Part shown: in pieces, positions 7,633 to 15,827 of the stretch
How positions within the stretch are numbered: position 1 is the first letter of the stretch
How the letters are laid out: each line of letters begins with the position of its first letter
Virus record (IMG/VR): IMGVR_UViG_3300027907_000038
Location: 1-29,219 of that record
Source of the DNA: a virus
DNA: 29,219 bases
Direction: 5' to 3' (one strand)
Notes under the pieces: model-generated
What the model was told of the DNA's origin: nothing
Database searches by the model: none
Seen by the model: only the letters and a program-made list of their open reading frames with translations
Translations under genes and position numbers: made by a program

Positions 7633-10391
7633 TGGCCAACATCTACGAGCAATTTTTGGACGAGGGCGACGCGCCTCGCTCCACCATGTCCCCGCGTGAT
7701 CGCGAACTCGCCATCCGCACGGTGCTCGGCGAGGCGGCCGATCAGCCCGACGAGGGGCAGGCTGCGGTCGCGGCCGTGATCCGCAACCGGATGCAAGCCG
7801 GACGCTACGGCGGCGAGAATATCCCCGGCGTGGTCCTGGCGCGGCACCAGTTCGAGCCGTGGTCGACCCAGGCCGGCCGCAACCGCATGTACGGCTACGC
7901 GCCCGACAGCGAGCCCTACCAGCGCGCAGCGGCGGCCGTGGATCGCGTGTTCGGCGAGGGCTATGACCCTACCGGGGGAAGCACGCACTTCTTCTCCCCG
8001 ACCGCCCAGGCGGCACTGGGACGGCAACCGCCGCGGTGGGCGCAAGGCCAGCCGCTGACGATCGGCGGCCATGCCTTCTACGCGCCGGAGGGGCGGGTGG
8101 GCGCGGCACCGGGTGCGCAGCCGGTCGCCTACGCACCGGAAACCGTCCAGGCCGGGCCGTTCTCCTCGGCGGCATCTGCGGAACGGCCGGTTCCGCAAAC
8201 TCCGCAAACTCCGCAGATGGCGCAGGCTGGCGGCAACGTCTACGAACAGTTCGTCACGCCAACCCCGACTTTGCCTGCGGCGGGGGAAAACCCGTATGGG
8301 CAGTTTGCGCCGAGCGGTACCGAGCGGATCGATCCGGCCGCGCCGCGCTCGCCACTGCGTATCGAGGTCACACCCGAACAGCCCAAGCCCGCCGAGGGCG
8401 CCGGCTCCTCGCAGGGCGATGTCGGCCGGTTCACGGCACTGCTGCGCGGCGCCTCGTCCGGGGCGACATTCAATTTCGCCGACGAGCTCGCCGGTATCCT
8501 CAACAGCCCGGACTACATGGCCGGCCGCCAGGGCGAGATGGCGGGGCCGTTGCAGGCGATCGGCGGTCTGGCAAAGCTCGGCTACGAAACCCTGACCGGC
8601 TCGCCCGGTGAGGCGACGAAGGCCTACGAGCAGGCGCGCGATGCCGCCCGGCAGGAGCTCAAGACCGCCAAGGAGCAATATCCCGGCACGACGCTCGCCG
8701 GCGAGCTCGCCGGGGCGGTCGCGGTGCCGCTGCCCGGCGTGGCGGCGCTGCGCGGCGCCGGCATGGCCACACGGGCGGCAGGAAGCGCAGGGATCGGCGC
8801 TGGTGCGGGTGCACTGGCGGGGGCAGGGGAAGGCGAGACTGGCGCGGAACGCCTCTCCAAGGCCGCTACAGGGGCCGCGGTGGGGGGCGTGGTCGGTGGG
8901 GTTGCCTCGCCAGTCCTCGATGTGGCTACCAGGGCCGGTGGCAGGGCGCTCACAGAGGCCGGCCGATACCTGTTTCCCAATACAGATGCACGAGCCCTCA
9001 AGATCCTGCAGGGCGCGCAGGAGTCGGCCGAGAAGATCGATCCATCAGCCGCCACCCGCCTGACCGGCCAGCAGGTCGCCAGAACGCCCTCGGCGGCTGT
9101 CGTCGACATGCTCGGCGAGCCTGGACGAGCCGTTGCACGCTGGGTCGCCAATGCCTCGCCGGAAGCGCGCAACACGCTCAACCGGATGATCGATCCGCGG
9201 TTTGAAGGTCAGGCGGCGCGAGTCGTTGGATGGTTGAACAACGCCTTTCATTTTCCCAGTGCGACCGCCCAGCGCGAGGCTCTCGAGGCGGCCAAGAAGA
9301 CGGTGAACAGCGCCAACTACGAACGCGCCATGCGTGAGGGGGCGGATGGTTTGTGGTCTCCTAAACTGGAGCAATTGGCCGGTTCTCCCGCTGTCACCGC
9401 CGCCATGCAGCGCGCCAGCACGGCGTGGAAAGACGAGATGATCGCCGCCGGCCAAGGCGCGATGAACCCGCGCATCACGTTTACTCCGGACGGGCGGATG
9501 CAGATCGCGCGCGGACCAGGTGGCGTGCCAGTCTATCCCGATTTGCAATACTGGGATCTGGTTCGCCGGGAATTGAGCGATGCCATGCAGGCTGCAGGCG
9601 AGTATACGGCCGACGGCCGACGGCTCGGCGTGTTCGCCAGGCAGATGAATGCCGAGCTCGATCGTCTCGTTCCATCCTATGCGCAGGCACGGGCGGGGCA
9701 TGCTCACTTTGCCGGCGCCAAGGATGCGCTCGAGGCGGGGGAAAATTTCGTCCTGATGAAAGGGCAGAACGAGGAAGCCCGCCGCGCACTGGCGCGGATG
9801 TCGCCCACCGAGCGGCAATTGTTTCAGGACGGGTTCGTCTCGAAATATGTCGAGATGCTCAAGGAGCCGGGCGACCGCCGCAACATCCTCAACAAGATCG
9901 CCGAAAGCCCAGGGGCTCGGGAACGGCTCGAAATGGTGCTGGGACGGCAGAAATCCAATGAGCTGGAAGCCATGCTGCGGGTCGAGGGCATCATGGACCT
10001 GACGCGGTCGCAGACCCAGGGCAACTCGACCACGACACGGCAACTGATCGAGGCTGGTCTGGTGGCCACACAGGGTGGGGTCGGTGCGTACTATCAGGGG
10101 CTGGCCGATCCCGGCAACCTGGCGACAACCCTGATTGGCAGCGCCCTCGTCAAGCGCGGGCGCACGACGGATCAGCGCGTGGCGCAGAGGGTTGCCGAGA
10201 TGCTCGTCTCGCGTGACCCGGCGGTGATGCAGAAGGGGCTCAAGGTCATCGCACGCAACCAGGGTTTCATGGACGCGCTGCGTGGCCTCGACAAGCAGAT
10301 CGCCCGCATCAGTGGTCAGCAAGGCTCAGCCGTTCCTGGCGTGCAGTCGCTCGGCGTAGGCCGAGCAGAAGACCGCCAGCAACAGCAATAG
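7632..10391 (+). CDS. DNA ejection protein 3 with N-terminal SleB cell-wall hydrolase domain
   Basis: The 919-residue protein opens with a cell-wall hydrolase (SleB/Hydrolase_2) domain at about residues 24-150. It has the TVLGEAADQPDEGQAAVAAVI motif with presumed catalytic Glu34, then VV..RHQFEPW and YDPTGGSTHFF. A Pro-rich linker follows, with copies of an N-x-Y-E/G-Q-F motif at residues 3-8, 202-207 and 220-225. A Gly/Ala-rich hydrophobic section (about 260-440) resembles membrane-active ejection proteins, and a long helical region ends in four Gln residues. The probable role is to open peptidoglycan during entry and form part of the DNA conduit. It is the last of the ejection block. Confidence 0.82.
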   Translation: MANIYEQFLDEGDAPRSTMSPRDRELAIRTVLGEAADQPDEGQAAVAAVIRNRMQAGRYGGENIPGVVLARHQFEPWSTQAGRNRMYGYAPDSEPYQRAAAAVDRVFGEGYDPTGGSTHFFSPTAQAALGRQPPRWAQGQPLTIGGHAFYAPEGRVGAAPGAQPVAYAPETVQAGPFSSAASAERPVPQTPQTPQMAQAGGNVYEQFVTPTPTLPAAGENPYGQFAPSGTERIDPAAPRSPLRIEVTPEQPKPAEGAGSSQGDVGRFTALLRGASSGATFNFADELAGILNSPDYMAGRQGEMAGPLQAIGGLAKLGYETLTGSPGEATKAYEQARDAARQELKTAKEQYPGTTLAGELAGAVAVPLPGVAALRGAGMATRAAGSAGIGAGAGALAGAGEGETGAERLSKAATGAAVGGVVGGVASPVLDVATRAGGRALTEAGRYLFPNTDARALKILQGAQESAEKIDPSAATRLTGQQVARTPSAAVVDMLGEPGRAVARWVANASPEARNTLNRMIDPRFEGQAARVVGWLNNAFHFPSATAQREALEAAKKTVNSANYERAMREGADGLWSPKLEQLAGSPAVTAAMQRASTAWKDEMIAAGQGAMNPRITFTPDGRMQIARGPGGVPVYPDLQYWDLVRRELSDAMQAAGEYTADGRRLGVFARQMNAELDRLVPSYAQARAGHAHFAGAKDALEAGENFVLMKGQNEEARRALARMSPTERQLFQDGFVSKYVEMLKEPGDRRNILNKIAESPGARERLEMVLGRQKSNELEAMLRVEGIMDLTRSQTQGNSTTTRQLIEAGLVATQGGVGAYYQGLADPGNLATTLIGSALVKRGRTTDQRVAQRVAEMLVSRDPAVMQKGLKVIARNQGFMDALRGLDKQIARISGQQGSAVPGVQSLGVGRAEDRQQQQ

Positions 10392-10458
10392 CGCGTTTGC
10401 CGGCCACACCGTGACCAGCACCACAGTTATCACGTAAATCCCTAGCAGTGGACCTGAC

Positions 10459-10809
10459 ATGACATCGATGACATCGGGCTGGTTCGTCGGCGTAGAGGCG
10501 CCGGCGAGCAACCGCGCCTCGTTTCATCGCACCTGGGCCGTCATCAGCGCCGAGGATGATACACCGTTTGACCTGACCGGGGCGAATATTGTGTTCGAGA
10601 TCTGCGATCCGGAAACCGGGCGCAGCATGCTCTTGGCCACCACGGCAAACGGCAAGGTATTCGTGCCCGAACTCGGTCGTATGTCAGTGTTTTTCACGGT
10701 CGACGAGATGCGCGGCCTGTGCCCGCAGACCTATGAAATCGCTTGCACCATAGCGAGCGCGGGCGAAACGCAGCCATTCATAAAGGGCTCGCTGCCAGTC
10801 TATCATTGA
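10459..10809 (+). CDS. Fibre-region protein with small beta-sandwich
   Basis: The 116-residue protein has alternating strands (TWAVISAED, FDLTGANIVFEI, GRMSVFFTVDEM, QTYEIACTI) resembling the immunoglobulin-like N-terminal domains found before phage baseplate or fibre proteins. It ends eight bases before the fibre start. No convincing Shine-Dalgarno sequence precedes ATG 10459, and a second in-frame ATG lies at 10468. The most likely role is a fibre-attachment or minor structural protein; I cannot name a family. Confidence 0.65.
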   Translation: MTSMTSGWFVGVEAPASNRASFHRTWAVISAEDDTPFDLTGANIVFEICDPETGRSMLLATTANGKVFVPELGRMSVFFTVDEMRGLCPQTYEIACTIASAGETQPFIKGSLPVYH

Positions 10810-10817
10810 GGCGTATC

Positions 10818-13478
10818 ATGACCGTACCTACCCTCAAGATGCGGGCGATCCCGCAGTATCCCGTCCGCGTCGTCGGGATCGGCGGCATCACCACGAGCTA
10901 TGCCAACGGCGTCCTGACGATCTCGTCGGGCACCACGGCATCGGTGCCGGACAACTCGATCACCAACGCGCTGCTGCGCGATAGCATCGCCAACAGCGTC
11001 ATCGGCCGCGCCGCCAACAGCACGGGCGATCCGGGCGATATCCAAGCCGCGAACGATCATCAGGTGCTGCGCCGCTCCGGCACGGTGCTCGGCTTTGGCG
11101 CCATCGACATCAGCCAGTCGGCCGCCGTCACCGGCACGCTGCCCGCCACCAGCGGCGGCACCGGGACAGCGACGCTCGGCGGGACGACACAGTTGCTTTA
11201 CACCAGCGCGACCAACACGCTGGCGGCATTTCCGACCACGGCGGACGCCTTTCTGACCTCGACCGCGGGCAGCGTACCGCAATGGTCGACGACGCTGCCG
11301 GCGGCGATCGCCTCAGGCATCACCCAGGTCGGCACGATCACCTTGGGCACCTGGAACGGCTCCGTCATCACGCCTGCGTTCGGCGGCACCGGGCTGTCGA
11401 GCTATGCGGCCGGCGACATTATCGCGGCGACTGGTGCCACCACCCTGGCGCGGGTGCCGTCGACCACGGGCGTGCTGCAGGCGTCGGCCTCGGGCGGCAC
11501 GCCGTTCTACGGCGGTACGCCATCGCTCGGCACCGTGCTGGTGGGCAATGGCGTGGCGTGGACGCATCTTGCTGCCGGCACGGCGGGCCAGGTGCTCACG
11601 TCGGCCGGTTCCAGTGCCGTGGTTGCGTGGGACGACCTCGGCGCCGAGGCGCTGTCCGGCCTGCCCTACATCTGGCTGACGACCAGCGCGGTTGCCGACC
11701 CTGGCCTGGGCAAGGTCAACACTAATAACGCCTCTCCCGGATCTGCCTTTACCCTGTCCATCTCGCAGACCGACACTCTGGGGCGCGCCGTTACTGGGCT
11801 CATTCGCTCGGCGTGCCAGTCGCTCAGCGGTGTGCGCGGGCAGTTATGGTTTTTTGATCTCGCCGCGCCACAGAACTGGCTTGCCTTTGACGTGATCGAG
11901 CGGCCCGGTACTGGCGCGGCGATGTTTGATCACAGTGGCTGGAGCGAGATCCAGATAACGCTTCGCGAACAAGGCGGCACGCTGGCAAATAACACCGAGG
12001 TCGTGCTGCAGATCATGCGGACAGGCGACGCGGGGTCGGCGGGAGCCCCCGGCACTGCGGGTGCTACCGGCCCCATTGGGCCGAGCGCATCCCTGGAATA
12101 TACGTTTGACACCGGCACCTCGGGCGATCCTGGCAGCGGAGAATTCTTGTTCAATGCCGCACTCGGACCCGGTGTTCTCTCGATCAACATCAGCGAGACG
12201 GCGGCCGGCGGCGGCAATGTCGCGGCCTGGCTCGACGAGTTTGACAGCTCAACGACCGTGGGCGACAAGGGTTCGCTGACGATCATTCAAAAAAGCGACG
12301 TTAGCAAGTTTGCCGTCTTTAAGGTCAACAGCACCCTTACCGATGCTGGCACGTATCAGACCGTCCCCGTCACATTTCAGGCGGGTGCTGGACCGCTTAC
12401 GGGACTGTGTACGATCCGCTTCGACCGGACGGGCAACGCGGGAACCTCGGGCGCCGGCACGGGCGACGTGATCGGTCCGGCGACGGCGACGGTGCTCAGC
12501 GACTTTGTCCTGTGGGACAGCACTGATGGCACCGTCGTCAAGGACGGCGGCACGTTCACCGCGGCCACCATTCCGTTCGTACCAGCCGGTACGATCGCGG
12601 CCACGAATGTTCAGGCGGCGATCGTCGAGGTCAATAACGAAAAGCAGCCGCTCGACGCGACGCTGACGGGTATCGCCGGGGTTACGACCTCGGCCGACCA
12701 GGTCATCTATGCCACAGGTGCCGATGCGTTTGCGGTCACCGGCTTCACCTCGACCGGTCGCGCGATAGCCGGCGCCGTAGATGCTGCCGCAGCACGCTCC
12801 ACGCTCGGCCTGGCGGCGATCGCGAGCACCGGCTCGGCGGCCGACCTGAGCGCCGGCACGGTGCCGGCGGCACGCATGCCGGCACACACCGGCGATGTCA
12901 CCTCAACGGTCGGCACCGTGGCGCTGACCATCCCCAACGATACCGTGACGTATGCCAAGATGCAGAACGTCTCGGCCACGTCGCGTTTCCTGGGGCGTAT
13001 TACAGCGAGCGCGGGCGATGTCGAGGAACTGACAGCAGCGAATGCAAGGACCATCCTGGCGCTCACGTCGACCGATGTGGGGCTTGGTAACGTCGTCAAC
13101 GTCGACACGACCAACGCCGCCAACATCACCTCCGGCATTCTCCCGGATGCGCGGCGCGATGTTGGGATCAATGCCGTCACGGCGACGGCGTATACGTTTA
13201 TCCTCACCGATCGGCACAAACTCGTGACGTTCAATGCAGGCGCCTCCGCGGTCATCGTCGATGTGCCGCTCAATTCCAGCGTGGCATTTCCGGTCGGGAC
13301 GAAGATCGATGTGGCCCGACTCGGAGCCGGAACAGTTCGTATTCGGCCGGTCGGCGGCGGCGTGACGCTGAATTCCGCGTCCGGCAACCAGTTCCTCGCG
13401 GCGCAGTATGCCGGCGCCTCGCTTATCCAGACCAGCCTCAACAATTGGCTCCTGGTCGGCAACCTGAGCGCCACATGA
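10818..13478 (+). CDS. Long tail fibre protein with collagen-like segment
   Basis: The 886-residue protein contains repeated low-complexity fibre motifs: AFGGTGLSSYAAGDIIAATG and similar GGTG units in the first 300 residues. Two related beta modules follow. The first ends RTGDAGSAGAPGTAG; the second starts EYTFDTGTSGDPGSGEF and ends RTGNAGTSGAGTGD. A collagen-like Gly-X-Y run of seven triplets lies at residues 403-423. The C-terminal quarter has further GDV.S..GT repeats and a beta-rich end. Such fibres trimerise and bind the host surface. ATG 10818 was chosen over an upstream TTG at 10743 because the latter overlaps the previous gene. The last four bases overlap the next gene. Confidence 0.8.
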   Translation: MTVPTLKMRAIPQYPVRVVGIGGITTSYANGVLTISSGTTASVPDNSITNALLRDSIANSVIGRAANSTGDPGDIQAANDHQVLRRSGTVLGFGAIDISQSAAVTGTLPATSGGTGTATLGGTTQLLYTSATNTLAAFPTTADAFLTSTAGSVPQWSTTLPAAIASGITQVGTITLGTWNGSVITPAFGGTGLSSYAAGDIIAATGATTLARVPSTTGVLQASASGGTPFYGGTPSLGTVLVGNGVAWTHLAAGTAGQVLTSAGSSAVVAWDDLGAEALSGLPYIWLTTSAVADPGLGKVNTNNASPGSAFTLSISQTDTLGRAVTGLIRSACQSLSGVRGQLWFFDLAAPQNWLAFDVIERPGTGAAMFDHSGWSEIQITLREQGGTLANNTEVVLQIMRTGDAGSAGAPGTAGATGPIGPSASLEYTFDTGTSGDPGSGEFLFNAALGPGVLSINISETAAGGGNVAAWLDEFDSSTTVGDKGSLTIIQKSDVSKFAVFKVNSTLTDAGTYQTVPVTFQAGAGPLTGLCTIRFDRTGNAGTSGAGTGDVIGPATATVLSDFVLWDSTDGTVVKDGGTFTAATIPFVPAGTIAATNVQAAIVEVNNEKQPLDATLTGIAGVTTSADQVIYATGADAFAVTGFTSTGRAIAGAVDAAAARSTLGLAAIASTGSAADLSAGTVPAARMPAHTGDVTSTVGTVALTIPNDTVTYAKMQNVSATSRFLGRITASAGDVEELTAANARTILALTSTDVGLGNVVNVDTTNAANITSGILPDARRDVGINAVTATAYTFILTDRHKLVTFNAGASAVIVDVPLNSSVAFPVGTKIDVARLGAGTVRIRPVGGGVTLNSASGNQFLAAQYAGASLIQTSLNNWLLVGNLSAT

Positions 13479-14167
13479 ACTTCGGCTTTCCCATTGGGTT
13501 CGTCACGCCTGCCGGCGGTGTCGCAACTGTGCTGCCGACGTTCGTCAACGTCGGCACTGGCGCGAGTGCCACCAGTGGCAATGTCACGCCGGGACTGCCG
13601 AGCGGCTCGGTGGCAGGCGATTTCCTCGTGGCGCTGGTCTGGGGGTTCAAAGGGGGAACCTTCACCAATACGACGAGCCCCACGAACTGGGTGCGGCAGT
13701 CGGTGCTGCGGATTGACGAGGCTTCCTTCGGCTGGAACCTCGAAGTTCATACTTCCATCACTGCGACGGTGAACCCGACATTCGCCACAAGTGTCTGGGG
13801 AACTGCCTCGCCGAAGGCGATAGTCTTCGGCTTCCGGGGGGTCTCGGCCCACGAGTTGTTGACGCATGCGGAGGTCACGGCGTCTGGCTTCGATGTCGCA
13901 TATGCGAGCATCACGACGGGCGGTCCGAACCGGCTCGTGGCAAATTGGTTTCTGCCGCATGTCTCGCCCCCGACCACGGTCGCGGACACTGGTTGGACGA
14001 AGCAAGCCGATGTCACATTCGGTGGCAGTTCCATCGCACTGGCGACCACGCCGATGGTGGCTCTCGGCACGACGCCGGCGGGCAACCATTCCTGGGTCGA
14101 CGACGAGTCGGGGACGCCGAACTCCATCCACCGGGTGTCGCTGGCGATGATCCCGACCGGGGGCTGA
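13475..14167 (+). CDS. Fibre tip or minor tail protein, beta-rich
   Basis: The 230-residue protein starts at an ATGA overlap with the fibre stop. It is Thr/Gly/Val-rich with a pattern seen in many phage fibre-region proteins: a PSGSVAGDFLVALVWG strand, then a TSPTNWVRQS loop, and later PTTVADTGWTKQ. This suggests a jelly-roll or concanavalin-like beta sandwich. It could cap the fibre or serve as a second receptor-binding protein. Enzymatic activity is not indicated. The TGA is followed two bases later by the endolysin GTG. Confidence 0.7.
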   Translation: MNFGFPIGFVTPAGGVATVLPTFVNVGTGASATSGNVTPGLPSGSVAGDFLVALVWGFKGGTFTNTTSPTNWVRQSVLRIDEASFGWNLEVHTSITATVNPTFATSVWGTASPKAIVFGFRGVSAHELLTHAEVTASGFDVAYASITTGGPNRLVANWFLPHVSPPTTVADTGWTKQADVTFGGSSIALATTPMVALGTTPAGNHSWVDDESGTPNSIHRVSLAMIPTGG

Positions 14168-14169
14168 GC

Positions 14170-15222
14170 GTGAAACTGCGCGGCAAATGCTCTTGGTTCG
14201 GAGGTCCATCAGATACCGGCGTCAGCCCCAGCGAAAACCTTGCCTTCATCTACTCGATTGACATGGCGCCTGAGCTATTCTTGCCCGAGCAACCGCCGGG
14301 TACGACCGGCCTTGCGCGGCGGCTCGATCCGGAGACATTCTTCATTGCCGTGAGATGGAACTACGATGAGACGAGCAAAGAAGACTTGCTCGACATCCGC
14401 TGCCTCGTGCGCTCGCCGAAGACTGGCAAGGAATACGTCGCCCGACCTGCGGATTGGGGGCCTCACATCGATACCGGCCGCGTCGCCGACATCAGCAAGG
14501 GGCTGATGGATGCCCTCGGCATCCAGACCGACGACGAGGTCGAGGTCACCTATCCATACGGTGAACAAGAGGCGGTGAAGCCCATGTACAAGAGTGTCTG
14601 CATCAGCTCGGGCCACGGGCTTTACGTGCGGGGCGCCTCGGGCGTCAATTCCGGCGGGTTCGACGAGGTCGACGAGGCGCGCCGGCTCGTGGAGCGTGTA
14701 GCGGACGAACTGGATGCGCGCGGCGTCTCCGTGAGCGTCTTTCACGACAACACGTCCAAGACGCAGAGTGAAAACCTCAACACGATCGTCAATTGGCATA
14801 ATGCGCAGGGAGCGCACGATCTTAATGTGAGCGCACATTTCAACGCTTTCGACGGTAAGGCGCATGGCACTGAGGTGCTCTACCTCACGCAGCCGGAACT
14901 CGCATCCGAGATGTCGGCGGCCATCGCCACGGCGGGCGGGTTTACGAACAGGGGGGGCAAGAAACGGACCGATCTGGCCTTCCTCAACAAGACCAAAGCG
15001 CCGGCGATACTGCTCGAAACATGCTTCTGTGACTCGGCCGCCGATGCGGAACTGTACGAGATTGGCTTCAGCCGCATCTGCGATGCCATCGCCGACGTGC
15101 TCGGTGGCAAGGAGGCTACGCCGCCGATCGAGCCGCCGAAGCCTGAGCCGGCCGAGGCTCGTGTCGACATCGGCGTGACGGGCAACGTGGCCATCTACGT
15201 CAACGGCAAACTGATTCAATGA
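14170..15222 (+). CDS. Endolysin: double-psi beta-barrel domain fused to N-acetylmuramoyl-L-alanine amidase (Amidase_3)
   Basis: Starting at GTG 14170 the protein has 350 residues; frame extension upstream would run through the preceding gene. Residues 1-130 form an RlpA-like double-psi beta-barrel, with WGPHIDTGRVADIS at 96-109 matching the family's 'GP....R..DLS' core. Residues 140-312 are a zinc amidase: SSGHG gives H149, VDEARRLVE gives E169, SAHFNAFDGKAHGTE gives H223, and ILLETCFCD gives catalytic E283. A Pro/Glu linker leads to a 20-residue tail. The enzyme cleaves the MurNAc-L-Ala bond to release progeny. There is no signal peptide, so it would need a holin or another export route. 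The stop overlaps the next gene (ATGA). Confidence 0.88.
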   Translation: MKLRGKCSWFGGPSDTGVSPSENLAFIYSIDMAPELFLPEQPPGTTGLARRLDPETFFIAVRWNYDETSKEDLLDIRCLVRSPKTGKEYVARPADWGPHIDTGRVADISKGLMDALGIQTDDEVEVTYPYGEQEAVKPMYKSVCISSGHGLYVRGASGVNSGGFDEVDEARRLVERVADELDARGVSVSVFHDNTSKTQSENLNTIVNWHNAQGAHDLNVSAHFNAFDGKAHGTEVLYLTQPELASEMSAAIATAGGFTNRGGKKRTDLAFLNKTKAPAILLETCFCDSAADAELYEIGFSRICDAIADVLGGKEATPPIEPPKPEPAEARVDIGVTGNVAIYVNGKLIQ

Positions 15223-15560
15223 CTGCTGTCGAGGAGGGCGCCCCGCTCGTCCGGCTCCTGGTCGGCGTGACGACGGTGCTCTGCACGCTGATGGTGGTGT
15301 GGCTGAGCGAACTGCTGGAGGCTCGCTCGCAAGTGGCGGAACACTGTGTGGACGGCGAAGAACGAGAACGGATACGTGAACTTTCCTTGGAAGGGATAGA
15401 CTTGGCGCTGAAAAATCATGTGGCTAAATTATTCGATATTTGGATGAAGGATGACCGAGAGCAGCCGCGGCGGGCTGTTACCGGCATGCAGGCCGGCATC
15501 AGCGCACACCTGCGTGCCCGCGCCAATGCACTAAAATGGGATCCCCCCCGCTGTTCATAA
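15219..15560 (+). CDS. Single-TM membrane protein, putative holin or inner-membrane spanin
   Basis: The 113-residue protein has one strong transmembrane helix (about residues 12-33, LLVGVTTVLCTLMVVWLSELL) after a short N-terminus. A charged helical domain (about 45-110) follows. It overlaps the endolysin stop by four bases, the classic place for a lysis partner. One TM plus a long soluble helix suits either a class III-like holin or an i-spanin; no outer-membrane lipoprotein gene is visible nearby. It is the last rightward gene before a convergent leftward block. Confidence 0.65.
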   Translation: MTAVEEGAPLVRLLVGVTTVLCTLMVVWLSELLEARSQVAEHCVDGEERERIRELSLEGIDLALKNHVAKLFDIWMKDDREQPRRAVTGMQAGISAHLRARANALKWDPPRCS

Positions 15561-15584
15561 GGGGCTGGCACAGTCGGCGGCCCC
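15561..15584. other. Hairpin between convergent genes, weak terminator candidate
   Basis: GGGGC (15561-15565) pairs with GCCCC (15580-15584) between the rightward lysis unit and the leftward operon. Neither side has a proper T tract, so termination here is only suggested by position. Confidence 0.25.
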
Positions 15585-15621
15585 GCGCCGTGGTTCGTCA
15601 CCGCCGTGCCTCGGTATGGTC

Positions 15622-15822
15622 TTACTCCTCATTGTACTCGATAGAGAAATTACACCACTCCCCCGGAGGCAAAAAGACTTGGCCATCGTCTCTTATTTCC
15701 AGATTGACCAATTCGCCAGCTGTGTGATTATTGACCTTAACGGCAACAGCCGTAGCCCGTACAATCGTTCTCCCTGGGTAAGAGACATGATGCAGGTTGG
15801 TGTAGTAGAATGGTTTGCTCAT
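15622..15822 (-). CDS. Small protein downstream of the PEP-CTERM gene
   Basis: From ATG 15822 the protein has 66 residues. A GTG at 15831 that overlaps the preceding stop (GTGA) is the alternative start; AAGG is better spaced for the ATG. Composition is mixed beta (RTIVRATAVAVKVNN, ELVNLEIRDDGQVFLPPGEW), with no signal or membrane segment. It is the promoter-distal gene of the leftward block and close enough to the PEP-CTERM gene to be coupled. No family is recognised. Confidence 0.55.
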   Translation of the reverse strand: MSKPFYYTNLHHVSYPGRTIVRATAVAVKVNNHTAGELVNLEIRDDGQVFLPPGEWCNFSIEYNEE

Positions 15823-15827
15823 CGCCG

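Noticed and set aside
10818-14167. Possible diversity-generating retroelement acting on the fibre genes
   Set aside because: The fibre repeats prompted a look for a template repeat and reverse transcriptase. No reverse transcriptase motif or adenine-variable repeat pair was found.
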